Shown: piece after piece, positions 18,548 through 26,633 of the stretch
Numbering within the stretch: the first letter of the stretch is position 1
How the letters are laid out: every line of letters starts with the position of its first letter
Source of the DNA: Sporolactobacillus shoreae
Lineage (GTDB): Bacteria > Bacillota > Bacilli > Bacillales > Sporolactobacillaceae
Direction of reading: 5' to 3'
Length of the DNA stretch: 64,000 bases
Assembly: GCF_004684935.1 (NCBI RefSeq)
Contig: NZ_SRJD01000005.1
Span: forward strand, 1-64,000
Program-made: the position numbers and the translations under genes
The notes under the pieces: model-generated
The model's input: the letters and a program-made list of their open reading frames with translations, nothing else
Database searches by the model: none
Told to the model about the DNA's origin: nothing

Positions 18548-19732
18548 TCATTTCGATAGCATATCAAAAGTCATATAGTTGGCATGAGCAAAGATACCGG
18601 ATGTACGAGATGAATTACTGAGTAACACAACAAAATTCTGCCGGTCCATGGAAAATGCATTACTTCCGTTCCATCCGCCTAGTACGCCATGACTCGAATA
18701 GGTTCGGTTTCCCCAACCCGCTCGATTTAGATACCAGCCCAGCGTGTAGTCGCTCACATTGAAATGTTTTTGGAAAATGGTGTGATAACTTGCATCCGAT
18801 AAGAGCGTTCCATCAGCAAGTGCTTGATCAAACAGATAGAGATCCCATGCGGACATATAAACATCGCCGCAGCCAAAGAGCTGAGTAAAAGAAGGTATCG
18901 GTTTAGAAATGATCCCTGTGTATGGAAATGATCGATACGAAGATTGCAGCATGGCATTCTTGAATCCAGCATGCGTCATATGGGCTTTATCGAAAATATT
19001 TTTCTGAATGAACTGATGCAAAGTCTCTCCATAGGCTTTCAAACTGACCTTATCTAAGATCGAGGCAACCAGCGTATAATTATCATCCTGATAGCTCCAT
19101 CGCGATCCTGGTCGATAGGAAAGCCGAAGATTCCAATCTGCAATTCTTTGAACCTGTTCGTCTCTAGTCACATACTGGGATGTTTCTGGAATGCCCCGTA
19201 GTCCCGAAACGTGACACAAGAGATCAAGCATCGAGATTGATCTTCCATTTGGGAAATCCGGATAAAATTGTGATACGTGCGTATTAAATGAAATAAGTCC
19301 CTGCTGTCTCATTTGCATAAATGCAACGGCTGTAACCGATTTTGTTATTGAGCCAATATAATATTCAGTTGAAGGCTTATTGGGCAAGTGAAGGCGAACA
19401 TTTCTATACCCATAGCCTTTATCTAGTACAACGTGTCCATGACTGACAAGTACTGCCGTTCCTGAGAAGTGCACATCATCCAAATATAGGTTAAATGCGG
19501 ATCTTACTCTGGCAATGCTTTTTGTTAAGGATGTGTCCTCCGCATGAAGGGGCTTTGTTTCTAAAGATGTGCCGGGATGGACGAATGTTTTATTCACGTT
19601 TTTATGGAATGGCACCGCTATATTTCTATTACCGCTATATTTTAAGAAAATTAATGCGGCTACACTAAAGCACAGAATCAGTACTACGACCCCGACAAGA
19701 CGATGTTTTCGAGCGTGGATCCTCTTTTTCAT
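18548..19732 (-). CDS. dltE: Membrane-anchored serine esterase/beta-lactamase family protein (DltE-like)
   Basis: A 394-residue class C beta-lactamase/PBP-like protein with an N-terminal signal-anchor (MKKRIHARKHRLVGVVVLIL) and an extracellular catalytic domain. The active-site SxxK is SITK in YYIGSITKSVTAV, followed by a SYQDDNY (YxN-like) motif and an HGVLGG (HxG-like) motif. In Lactiplantibacillus plantarum the equivalent gene at the head of the dlt operon (pbpX2, renamed dltE) encodes an esterase that removes D-alanine from lipoteichoic acid; same position and fold suggest the same role here. A GTG at 19834 would add 34 residues but has no ribosome binding site; AAAGGAT precedes ATG 19732. 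Confidence 0.82.
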   Translation of the reverse strand: MKKRIHARKHRLVGVVVLILCFSVAALIFLKYSGNRNIAVPFHKNVNKTFVHPGTSLETKPLHAEDTSLTKSIARVRSAFNLYLDDVHFSGTAVLVSHGHVVLDKGYGYRNVRLHLPNKPSTEYYIGSITKSVTAVAFMQMRQQGLISFNTHVSQFYPDFPNGRSISMLDLLCHVSGLRGIPETSQYVTRDEQVQRIADWNLRLSYRPGSRWSYQDDNYTLVASILDKVSLKAYGETLHQFIQKNIFDKAHMTHAGFKNAMLQSSYRSFPYTGIISKPIPSFTQLFGCGDVYMSAWDLYLFDQALADGTLLSDASYHTIFQKHFNVSDYTLGWYLNRAGWGNRTYSSHGVLGGWNGSNAFSMDRQNFVVLLSNSSRTSGIFAHANYMTFDMLSK

Positions 19733-19918
19733 CACTTTATTATCCTTTCCAGCATTCTTATTAGGGAGATGAGATTTGGCACCTGTTTCAAATATCTTTA
19801 GATATAAAAATTTCGATTTTGGTGAAAAAGTCACTTTAAAACGCTGTAGCCTTTAAAACAGCACATGAATTTTAAGATATATTTCTATATTGCGCCTTGT
19901 GCCCCCACTGAGAAACAA

Positions 19919-19959
19919 ATTATAGGTTAGAATTTAATGAGAAATTAATAAAAAATTAA
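19919..19959 (-). promoter_or_regulatory. Probable dlt operon promoter with 11-bp direct repeats
   Basis: On the minus strand a TATAAT (19919-19924) is preceded two bases upstream by three 11-base units, TTAATTTTTTA, TTAATTTCTCA and TTAAATTCTAA (19927-19959). An 11-base period of TTAAnT half-sites is the form of OmpR/PhoB-type response regulator sites such as PhoP boxes. The leader to dltE would be about 180 bases. Regulator identity is unknown. Confidence 0.45.
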
Positions 19960-20185
19960 GAAAGGCATGGTATCTTAAGATTATGGTTGACTTATCGTTA
20001 AAATTGGGGGAGATTTGCCTTTCCTAAAAAAATAAGAAAATCTCATACTGTAAACGTGTAACAACACTCAGAGCCGTTGCAGCTAGAGTCTCTTAAAACA
20101 GGCATATACACATTCAGCTCGTTTCATGACATCTGAGAAGCTCGTCTTTTTAGTAATTCGTTTTATACTCAGAAAAACTGGGCAA

Positions 20186-20230
20186 AAAGAGCTGGAGAGA
20201 AAAATTTATTAAATTTCTCTCCAGCTCTTT
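20186..20230. terminator. Bidirectional terminator-like hairpin
   Basis: Perfect 17-base arms AAAGAGCTGGAGAGAAA and TTTCTCTCCAGCTCTTT flank an 11-base AT-rich loop. It insulates dltE from htpX, although no rightward gene is found before it. Confidence 0.75.
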
Positions 20231-20292
20231 ATTTCATGAAATGAAAACGCAGGGCTATGCCTAGCGTTCAGGAAAGCTTCAAACGATGTATC

Positions 20293-20364
20293 AAAAAAAG
20301 CCTCTCTTCATGCCAGAATAAATTTTGGTTCACCAACCAAATTATCAGGCGAGGGAGACTTTTT
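20293..20364 (-). terminator. htpX terminator
   Basis: On the minus strand AAAAAAGTCTCCCTC pairs imperfectly with GAAGAGAGGCTTTTTTT, with an inner TTTGGTT/AACCAAA stem. It ends in a run of T, about 60 bases after the htpX stop. Confidence 0.65.
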
Positions 20365-20423
20365 TATGCCATCTGATGTTAACAGTTAAGTTCATTCAAA
20401 GTGGAAGTGTAAGTTACTTGAGG

Positions 20424-21314
20424 TCACATCGCCCTGAGCCGTTCAATTCGGCTTTCGATCGGGGGATGGGTCGCAAACCAGCTTGACTGCTTCTTCTTTC
20501 GCCCGAAAGGACTAGCGATATACATCGAAGCAGTAGCCTGTTTCGCGTTTTTCATGCCCTCGGAATCACTACTGATCTTGGTCAGGGCATTGATCAGTCC
20601 CTGCGGATCTCGGGTAATTTCTACAGCCGAAGCATCGGCAAGATACTCGCGGTTCCGGGAAACAGCCAGTTGGACAAACTGAGCGGCAAGCGGCGCGAGA
20701 ATAATCAGAACCAGTGCGGCAATCATCAGCACCGGATTAGACTTATCATTATTGCGTTTATTACTGCGGCCGCCGCCCCAGAAAAACATCCGCTGTCCCA
20801 TGTTGGCAATGATAACAATGACACCGACCAGAGCGATACAAAGCGTCATCAGTCGTATATCATAGTTCCGGATGTGCGAAAATTCATGGGCGGCGACAGC
20901 CGCGATTTCCTCGCGGTTCAGCCGTTCCAAGAGTCCGCTCGTAAAAGCGATGACACTCGAGTCCGGTTTCATCCCAGTAGCAAACGCGTTGGGCGAAGGA
21001 TCATTCATGATATAAATTTTCGGCATCGGCACATTGGCGGCTAGGGACAGTTCTTCAACAATGTTGAATAGCATCGGATTGTCACTTTTCTGAATTTCCC
21101 GCGCGCCGGACATACTGAGCACCTGAGCTTTTGCGCTGGCAAACGTAATCGGAACGTAAAAAGCCAGAACCACCGCGGCAATCACAATTCCCGAAATGGA
21201 GTCGCTTCCGACAAAATAACCAACCGCCCATCCGATCGCCAGGACAAGCAGGCAGAAAAACGCGACCAGCACAAAAGTTTTCCGCTTATTCTGCGCAATT
21301 TGTTGGTATAGCAT
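20424..21314 (-). CDS. htpX: Membrane zinc metalloprotease HtpX
   Basis: A 296-residue M48 protease with two N-terminal membrane segments (about 15-35 and 40-60) and two more in the middle. The zinc site is HEFSH at 143-147 and the third ligand is the glutamate in RNREYLADA. HtpX degrades misfolded membrane proteins. It lies 12 bases after lemA on the same strand, a pairing seen in many Bacilli, so they probably form one operon. Start ATG 21314 follows GGAGGAGAACC. Confidence 0.95.
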   Translation of the reverse strand: MLYQQIAQNKRKTFVLVAFFCLLVLAIGWAVGYFVGSDSISGIVIAAVVLAFYVPITFASAKAQVLSMSGAREIQKSDNPMLFNIVEELSLAANVPMPKIYIMNDPSPNAFATGMKPDSSVIAFTSGLLERLNREEIAAVAAHEFSHIRNYDIRLMTLCIALVGVIVIIANMGQRMFFWGGGRSNKRNNDKSNPVLMIAALVLIILAPLAAQFVQLAVSRNREYLADASAVEITRDPQGLINALTKISSDSEGMKNAKQATASMYIASPFGRKKKQSSWFATHPPIESRIERLRAM

Positions 21315-21326
21315 GGTTCTCCTCCG

Positions 21327-21872
21327 TTAAAAAGTGACCTTAGGCACTTCGCGGTCGGCTTCGGGAATCGAGAGCAGCTCCTCCCGCCTAAAGCCAAATA
21401 TACCGGCGATCAGATTGGTCGGGAATGATTCCCGCCTAATGTTATAATCTTTAACCGTTTTATTATAGAGCTGGCGAGAGTAAGCGACTTTATTTTCCGT
21501 GGTTGCCAATTCCTCCTGCAGGCTCAGAAAATTCTGGTTGGCTTTCAGATCGGGATACGATTCAGCCAGGGCAAAGATTGACTTCAGCGCCCCCTCGATC
21601 TGATTATCCGCTTCAATTCTTTGCTGCGGCGTCCCGCTGATGAGGCCATTCCGCGCCTGAATCACCTGAGCTAATGTTTCTTTTTCATGTTTTGCATAGC
21701 CTTTGACCGTCTCGACCAGGTTCGGGATCAGGTCGTGGCGCCGTTGCAGCTGAACATCAATCTGGCTGAACGACTCCTGCACCCAGTTGCGGTATTTCAC
21801 CAGGCCGTTGTATGAAAAGATAAAGAAAAGCACAATAATCGCAATTACAGCAATAATAATGATTGTTGTCAT
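21327..21872 (-). CDS. lemA: LemA family membrane protein
   Basis: A 181-residue LemA-type protein: an N-terminal membrane helix (MTTIIIIAVIAIIVLFFIFS) followed by NGLVKYRNWVQESFSQIDVQ and RRHDLIPNLVETVKGYAKHE, the most conserved part of the family, and a helical coiled domain. Its function is unclear; the family is usually found with HtpX or TPM-domain proteins. The frame extends to 21911, but AAGGGG points to ATG 21872. Confidence 0.93.
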   Translation of the reverse strand: MTTIIIIAVIAIIVLFFIFSYNGLVKYRNWVQESFSQIDVQLQRRHDLIPNLVETVKGYAKHEKETLAQVIQARNGLISGTPQQRIEADNQIEGALKSIFALAESYPDLKANQNFLSLQEELATTENKVAYSRQLYNKTVKDYNIRRESFPTNLIAGIFGFRREELLSIPEADREVPKVTF

Positions 21873-22056
21873 TTTGCAACACACCCCTTCAGATGAGATA
21901 GCGTCCCACAATTTAAGTATACCATGTAAGGCGCGAAATTAATGGTTCATTTTATGGCGTAGCTGAGGCCTTTCTCTACTGCACCCGCCCTCCAAAAAAT
22001 ATCTATAAATCTGTCATTTTCACACGGAACATTTTTATTCAATCTGTATTTATCAA

Positions 22057-23403
22057 CTATTTGGTGAACGCTTCGAAATCTTTCTCAACCTGCTTGCTGT
22101 AGGCCTTTGACCATTCCACCATGCTTCGGTCAAATTGATCAGACTTTCCCATATAGCCCTTGATCCAGGTGGCATTCGGACTCTGGGCATGCGCGCGGGC
22201 AAGCAACAGACCGCATCCGGCAACATATTTGTCAAATTGGGTCGCGGACAGGTCATCAAGGTCGACAGAACCCTTCATATCACGGTACTGACGGACATAA
22301 AAATCACGCCCATGAGCATGAAAATAGCCAAGGAAAGGATCCGATACAGCCTGAAGGATTTCCTGGCAGGCCACGACTCGATAGCCTTCCGAGGCATTTT
22401 GTGGAAAAAATTCCGAAACATCGCTCTCAGGCTTGTAATAGTGTGAAACAGCGGAGCACCCAGCTTCCTTAATCTGCAGCACAAGATGGCTTCCGTCGGT
22501 GCATGTCAGCACCATCAGATAGCATCTCGTGCCGACGCTCCCCACCCCGACGGCGCGACGAGCGACATCAGTGACGACATGCTGGGACAGGAACATGGAT
22601 ATGTCGGGTGCCACATTTCTTCTATAATGGTCAAAATATTCATGAACCTGCGACACAAGCTCTGAACCCGCATGCGTCAGAAGCGGCGGGTCCTCAATGA
22701 AGTGGATCCGCCCCGCTTTATCCGTCTCCGTCATTTTTTTGATGACTTGTCCGGAAGTTCGCCGCCTGGCTTTGCGCGCCGCTTTTTCAAATGCCTCGCG
22801 GATCGACTTTGTCAAGATTTTCTGTATTTCCCCATCGTCAATACTCAGATAAAAACGGTCCAGCGCATCCAGATCCAGCACCCGTCTCAAACCACTGCGA
22901 TAACTGTATGCGGCCTGCATCGCGGCCTCATCAATCTGGTCAGCCCGAAAACCCAGCGACTGGCCACACAAGATCACGCTCGTCACGAGACGCCTGACAT
23001 CCCATTCCCACGGTCCGGGAGCAGATTCGTCAAAATCGTTAAGGTCAAAAATCAGCCTCCGTTCCGGAGAGGCATAAAAGCCGAAATTGCCAATGTGCGC
23101 ATCACCGCAGATGATCACCTGTTTTTCCGTCGCTGCCTGAGCAGTCAGATCGTGTGCCATAAGCGCTGCGGTTCCCCGGTAAAAAGCGAACGGCGAAGCA
23201 GACATCCGCTCTCTTTGGAGTTCCAGCAGCTCAGGAAGACGTTCTTTGTTCAGTGCGTCAACAAGAGCCACAGGATCACGATCTACAGGCATAAACACCG
23301 CCTGATCCGAAAACGGCACTTTTTCCCTCGCTGACTTACCTGCCTTCTTAAGAACACTCATTTGTTCCAGCTTTATTTTTCCGTCCAGTCCGTGCAGGCT
23401 CAT
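22057..23403 (-). CDS. DUF2252 domain protein
   Basis: A 448-residue cytoplasmic protein of the DUF2252 family, distantly kinase-like. Typical blocks are visible: FYRGTAALMAHDL, ICGDAHIGNFG, FDLNDFDESAPGPWEWDVRRL and FYVRQYRDMKG. GDAHIGNFG and DLNDFDE match the catalytic loop and metal-binding region of aminoglycoside-phosphotransferase-like folds. The substrate is not known. Start ATG 23403 follows AGAGGGGGT. It is transcribed away from the gene at 23510. Confidence 0.88.
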   Translation of the reverse strand: MSLHGLDGKIKLEQMSVLKKAGKSAREKVPFSDQAVFMPVDRDPVALVDALNKERLPELLELQRERMSASPFAFYRGTAALMAHDLTAQAATEKQVIICGDAHIGNFGFYASPERRLIFDLNDFDESAPGPWEWDVRRLVTSVILCGQSLGFRADQIDEAAMQAAYSYRSGLRRVLDLDALDRFYLSIDDGEIQKILTKSIREAFEKAARKARRRTSGQVIKKMTETDKAGRIHFIEDPPLLTHAGSELVSQVHEYFDHYRRNVAPDISMFLSQHVVTDVARRAVGVGSVGTRCYLMVLTCTDGSHLVLQIKEAGCSAVSHYYKPESDVSEFFPQNASEGYRVVACQEILQAVSDPFLGYFHAHGRDFYVRQYRDMKGSVDLDDLSATQFDKYVAGCGLLLARAHAQSPNATWIKGYMGKSDQFDRSMVEWSKAYSKQVEKDFEAFTK

Positions 23404-23509
23404 CTGTACCCCCTCTTTTCAGACCATAGATTCGTCCAATTCTGCTATTATTATGTATGGAAACCGTTCGAACCGCAAATTTGCAATGATGAGATAACAG
23501 GAGGAAACA

Positions 23510-24361
23510 ATGGATCAACCACAGGCTTTCGGAACGTTTGTTAAGCGTTATGGGAAAATATTCAGGACGTCGTCGTACATTCAGTGGGGAGAAAGCCGCC
23601 AGTCACTCGGAGCCGTTCTGATGCTGAACCCCGGGTCCGCGGAATTTGGAAAAATGAATCCGAAAATGGGCCTCAGGCTGGATCAATTCGGCGCGGCAAT
23701 GGGCAAAATTCATCCTGATCAGACCATGGATCAACTGATCCGGCTGGTGGATCAGTTTTATGAAGGCCGGCCATCAGGAAAACTCCAAATCTACAATCTC
23801 TTCAACTTGAGAGGCGCCTATGCGGAAAAGGCGATCGAAGACTTTGAGGAACTCGTCGCGCATGATCGAATCACTCTGGAAGAAGCTTTGGCTTCAATCG
23901 GAGAACTTCAAAACCATCCATGGATTCTTATCGGATGGGGACTCCACCGAAAAAACAAATGGAAATTCCTTCAGAAAACAAAGGATCTGTGGCTTGAGCA
24001 GATCAGAACCGCCGGAATTCCGTTTTTCGGCAGTCAGAATGATAGCGGAGATTATTATCATCTCGCGCCGCTCCTCAAAATGAAAAAAGATGATCTGGTA
24101 TCCGAACTAACCAAGCAGTTCAATACTGAGATAAAACCGGTTATCCCTTTTGAACAGCTGACCCGGCACCGCTACATGATCCTGAAATGGAATGGAAGAA
24201 GCGGCACAGAGGCGCAGTACATTGTGAGAGACAACCTGAAAGGAACTCAAGGGCTGGTGTCTGTTGGACAAAAACCGGTCTGGTTTCATCTGGAACTTGC
24301 TGGGGATCCCGCAGTGGCTAACTGGATTGATGATTGCGAAAAAACCCCGGATTGGCTGTGA
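23510..24361 (+). CDS. Uncharacterised protein, DUF1643-like N-terminus
   Basis: A 283-residue soluble protein that I do not recognise with confidence. An LMLNPGSAEFGKMNPK block near residue 36 and a later IYNLFNLRGA block resemble the LNPS...NLF pattern of DUF1643 proteins. The second half (residues about 200-283) contains HRYMILKWNGRSG and ends DDCEKTPDWL; it resembles nothing I can name. A clear AGGAGG precedes ATG 23510. It stands alone, convergent with the PIN toxin gene 20 bases away. Confidence 0.7.
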   Translation: MDQPQAFGTFVKRYGKIFRTSSYIQWGESRQSLGAVLMLNPGSAEFGKMNPKMGLRLDQFGAAMGKIHPDQTMDQLIRLVDQFYEGRPSGKLQIYNLFNLRGAYAEKAIEDFEELVAHDRITLEEALASIGELQNHPWILIGWGLHRKNKWKFLQKTKDLWLEQIRTAGIPFFGSQNDSGDYYHLAPLLKMKKDDLVSELTKQFNTEIKPVIPFEQLTRHRYMILKWNGRSGTEAQYIVRDNLKGTQGLVSVGQKPVWFHLELAGDPAVANWIDDCEKTPDWL

Positions 24362-24381
24362 ACGCTCACCGGTCCCGTTCC

Positions 24382-24792
24382 TCATGCCAGCGGATTAACA
24401 TATGTGACGCCCTCAATCGTTTCCCCGACCGGCCCATCCTCAGTAAAGAGAACCGGAATATCATTCGACCGCGCAACAGCCCAAATCTGGGCGTCCCAAT
24501 AGTGCATGTGATACTGCTTGACCCCTCGCAGAGCTTCAGAAACATCTGATGATTTCAGCGGAAGGACAGTCATCACCCTTGTCATGCGGCTGACAGTCCC
24601 GCGCAGCCATTCCGGATCACACCCATACTTCAGCATGACGGACGTAAACTCAGAAAGATTTTGTACAGAAATCCGCAGTTGGTCTTTGAATCTCTCCAGA
24701 GTCTCAATCGCTTTTTTTTGCTTCGCCTCGTTTTGGTGATCAAAGGCATAGATTAGAATATCAGTATCAATAAAGACTTTTTTATTTTTCAT
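24382..24792 (-). CDS. PIN domain ribonuclease toxin
   Basis: A 136-residue VapC-like PIN protein. The acidic metal ligands are spread as expected: D in VFIDTDILIYAFD near the N-terminus, E in NLSEFTSV, and D in HYWDAQIWAVA and FTEDG. PIN toxins cleave RNA when released by their antitoxin. The ATG overlaps the last 11 bases of the antitoxin gene, so the two are co-translated. The sequence shows no disruption. Confidence 0.9.
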   Translation of the reverse strand: MKNKKVFIDTDILIYAFDHQNEAKQKKAIETLERFKDQLRISVQNLSEFTSVMLKYGCDPEWLRGTVSRMTRVMTVLPLKSSDVSEALRGVKQYHMHYWDAQIWAVARSNDIPVLFTEDGPVGETIEGVTYVNPLA

Positions 24793-25033
24793 CGCTAAAT
24801 CCCCGAGATCTTTCAGCGTACACATCGTCCCTGCTCCAATTCAGACCGTTAAGCGTTGAACGCTTCATCTCAACCATCAGGTCTCTCCAATTTTTATCCT
24901 TTTCATCAAAGCTTTGCAAATAAACCTCAAGCCCTTCGCGAATGACTTCCGCCTGAGGTACTCCCTGGGACCTGGCCAGTTCATTTAATTGGTTATCCAA
25001 CTCCTCAGTCAGATAAATCTGTTTTCGCTTCAC
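24782..25033 (-). CDS. Ribbon-helix-helix antitoxin
   Basis: An 83-residue protein whose first 45 residues form an RHH/CopG-type DNA-binding domain (KRKQIYLTEELDNQLNELAR then QGVPQAEVIREGLEVYL). The C-terminal tail would wrap the PIN toxin. GAGGAG lies 8 bases before a GTG at 25033, chosen over the ATG codons at 25066 and 25057, which would put the start inside the promoter repeats. It probably represses its own promoter. Confidence 0.87.
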   Translation of the reverse strand: MKRKQIYLTEELDNQLNELARSQGVPQAEVIREGLEVYLQSFDEKDKNWRDLMVEMKRSTLNGLNWSRDDVYAERSRGFSDEK

Positions 25034-25050
25034 GATCTCATCTCCTCTCT

Positions 25051-25090
25051 TATACATTATAATCATACATTATACATTATAAAATTTCAA
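25051..25090 (-). promoter_or_regulatory. Toxin-antitoxin promoter and operator repeats
   Basis: On the minus strand TTGAAA (25085-25090), a 17-base spacer and TATGAT (25062-25067) make a good sigma-A promoter. It is covered by repeated TATAATGTAT units (three copies in about 35 bases), as expected for cooperative RHH binding. Confidence 0.6.
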
Positions 25091-25188
25091 CATGGCCCAA
25101 TAACTCACGGCTGGACATTATTGTGTCCGTTTTTCATAATCTTCCGGTTCTTTATCCATAATAAACATTAATTTAATCAAGAAGGCAT

Positions 25189-26583
25189 ATGACTTTGAAA
25201 AGACATACTCAAAAGGCCATCCCGATCATATTTACAGCGACACTGTTACTGATTTTGCTCCATATCAAGGATCCGGACGTAGTAAAAGCTTCCGCTCAAT
25301 TAACTGCTTTTGCGTACCGTAAAACAGTAAATATCTACAGTAATCCGCACTACCGCCATACCGGACGCACTTTGAAAAAGTTATCCGGCGGCCAGGAAAT
25401 AAGTATTACGCCAATTAACAAAAGCTGGAACAGAGTAAATTTTCTGATCAACGGACACTATGGTTATGTCCACAGCAATGATATCCTCAAAGATGAAAGT
25501 ACCGGATCGTACCACATTTACAGTCTGAGAAAACATACCAATATTTATAACACACCTTATCCGTATGGAAAAAAGAACACAGTTTTTTATTCGATTCGCG
25601 GATCACAATCGCTAACTGTTGTCAGGATGGATAGGAACTGGTATAAGACAGTCGTGACTGTCAAGGGAAAGCATGACACCGGATATGTTCACCATAATGA
25701 TCTCAATTTGGCCGTCACTCAAAAGAATAATCATTATTATGCTTCAAAGTCTGCGTCAAACGTCTATGCCGATGCATACAGCGGCGTTCGTTCGATCATC
25801 GCCCGGATTCCCCGCGGTCATGTACTATACGGTCACAGCTTTAGCGGGAATTGGAATATCGTAACCATTAATGGCCGGACAGGCTTTATACATAATGCGG
25901 ATTTCTATAAAAACAATTCATTTCATCGCAACTTTCTGATCGCATTTGGTGACAGTGTTACAAGAGGTTCTTCAGCCGACATCGATAACGGAACTACCCA
26001 ATATTCCTGGGTACACTATCTGCCGTCCGAACTCGGTCTGTCCCGAGTTGAGAATTATGGTGTCAGCGGATCCGCCGTCGCTGTCCGAAGCGACCGAAAA
26101 GACTCATTTCAGGAGCGGGAGAGCTGGATCAACAGCCATGGAAAACATCCTGATACGATTCTCGTCATTGTAAGCATCAATGATTTTCGTCACGATGTCC
26201 CGCTGGGGAGCTTCGATGTACGGAGCCGCTACACTTTTTTTGGCGGGTTGAGAAATTTCTCAGAGTATCTGCAGCGCAATAATCCGAAAGCGAAAATTAT
26301 TTATATGACACCGCTGACGCAAAATGCTGTCCCGACTTACAGCACCTACGAAAAGAACGGGCTGGGGCTTTCGCAGGATCAATATGCTGCCGCTATCAAG
26401 CGGACTGCCAGTTACTACGGCCTTGAATTAATCGATATGCAGCACGACCGCTTCGTCAATACACAAATGAATCCATTTGATCCAGCTATTAAGAAGCAGT
26501 ATTATACGGACGGTCTTCACATGAACAAAGCGGGCTATTTCCTGCTTTCGAAGGAAATAGCCCGCCGATTATTAAATAATTAA
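25189..26583 (+). CDS. Secreted SH3b-repeat SGNH/GDSL hydrolase
   Basis: A 464-residue exported protein. A signal peptide (about 1-36) is followed by three SH3b-like wall-binding repeats (about 40-245), each with YVH/FIH-N-D ends such as YGYVHSNDI, TGYVHHNDL and TGFIHNADF. The SGNH esterase domain follows: GDSVTRGSS (about 253), VSINDFR, and the Asp/His pair in TDGLHMNKAGY. It probably deacylates a wall or surface polymer. The start codon has only a weak AAGAAGG site. A perfect 13-base inverted repeat sits inside its last codons. Confidence 0.85.
   Translation: MTLKRHTQKAIPIIFTATLLLILLHIKDPDVVKASAQLTAFAYRKTVNIYSNPHYRHTGRTLKKLSGGQEISITPINKSWNRVNFLINGHYGYVHSNDILKDESTGSYHIYSLRKHTNIYNTPYPYGKKNTVFYSIRGSQSLTVVRMDRNWYKTVVTVKGKHDTGYVHHNDLNLAVTQKNNHYYASKSASNVYADAYSGVRSIIARIPRGHVLYGHSFSGNWNIVTINGRTGFIHNADFYKNNSFHRNFLIAFGDSVTRGSSADIDNGTTQYSWVHYLPSELGLSRVENYGVSGSAVAVRSDRKDSFQERESWINSHGKHPDTILVIVSINDFRHDVPLGSFDVRSRYTFFGGLRNFSEYLQRNNPKAKIIYMTPLTQNAVPTYSTYEKNGLGLSQDQYAAAIKRTASYYGLELIDMQHDRFVNTQMNPFDPAIKKQYYTDGLHMNKAGYFLLSKEIARRLLNN
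26530..26565 (+). terminator. Hairpin inside the 3' end of the hydrolase gene
   Basis: GCGGGCTATTTCC (26530-26542) and GGAAATAGCCCGC (26553-26565) are perfect arms around a 10-base loop, 18 bases before the stop. It is followed by GATTATTAAATAATTAAT rather than a T-run, so it is more likely an mRNA-stabilising or weak terminator structure. Confidence 0.45.
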
Positions 26584-26633
26584 TGAATGAAATTATCCGT
26601 GCAGTGGGGAACGAGCCACCGTACCGATTTTAT

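Larger units (their letters stand above)
19733..20292. other. Long intergenic region upstream of the dlt operon
   Basis: No gene is supported here. It holds the dlt promoter and leader (19733-19960), a possible rightward TTGACT box near 19988, and a strong bidirectional hairpin at 20186-20230. The stretch between about 20040 and 20180 shows nothing recognisable. Confidence 0.5.

Noticed and set aside
18370-18567. A 65-codon minus-strand frame upstream of dltA
   Set aside because: It is a shifted frame over dltX; the 48-codon DltX with its FIYNEF end and good ribosome binding site is the real gene.
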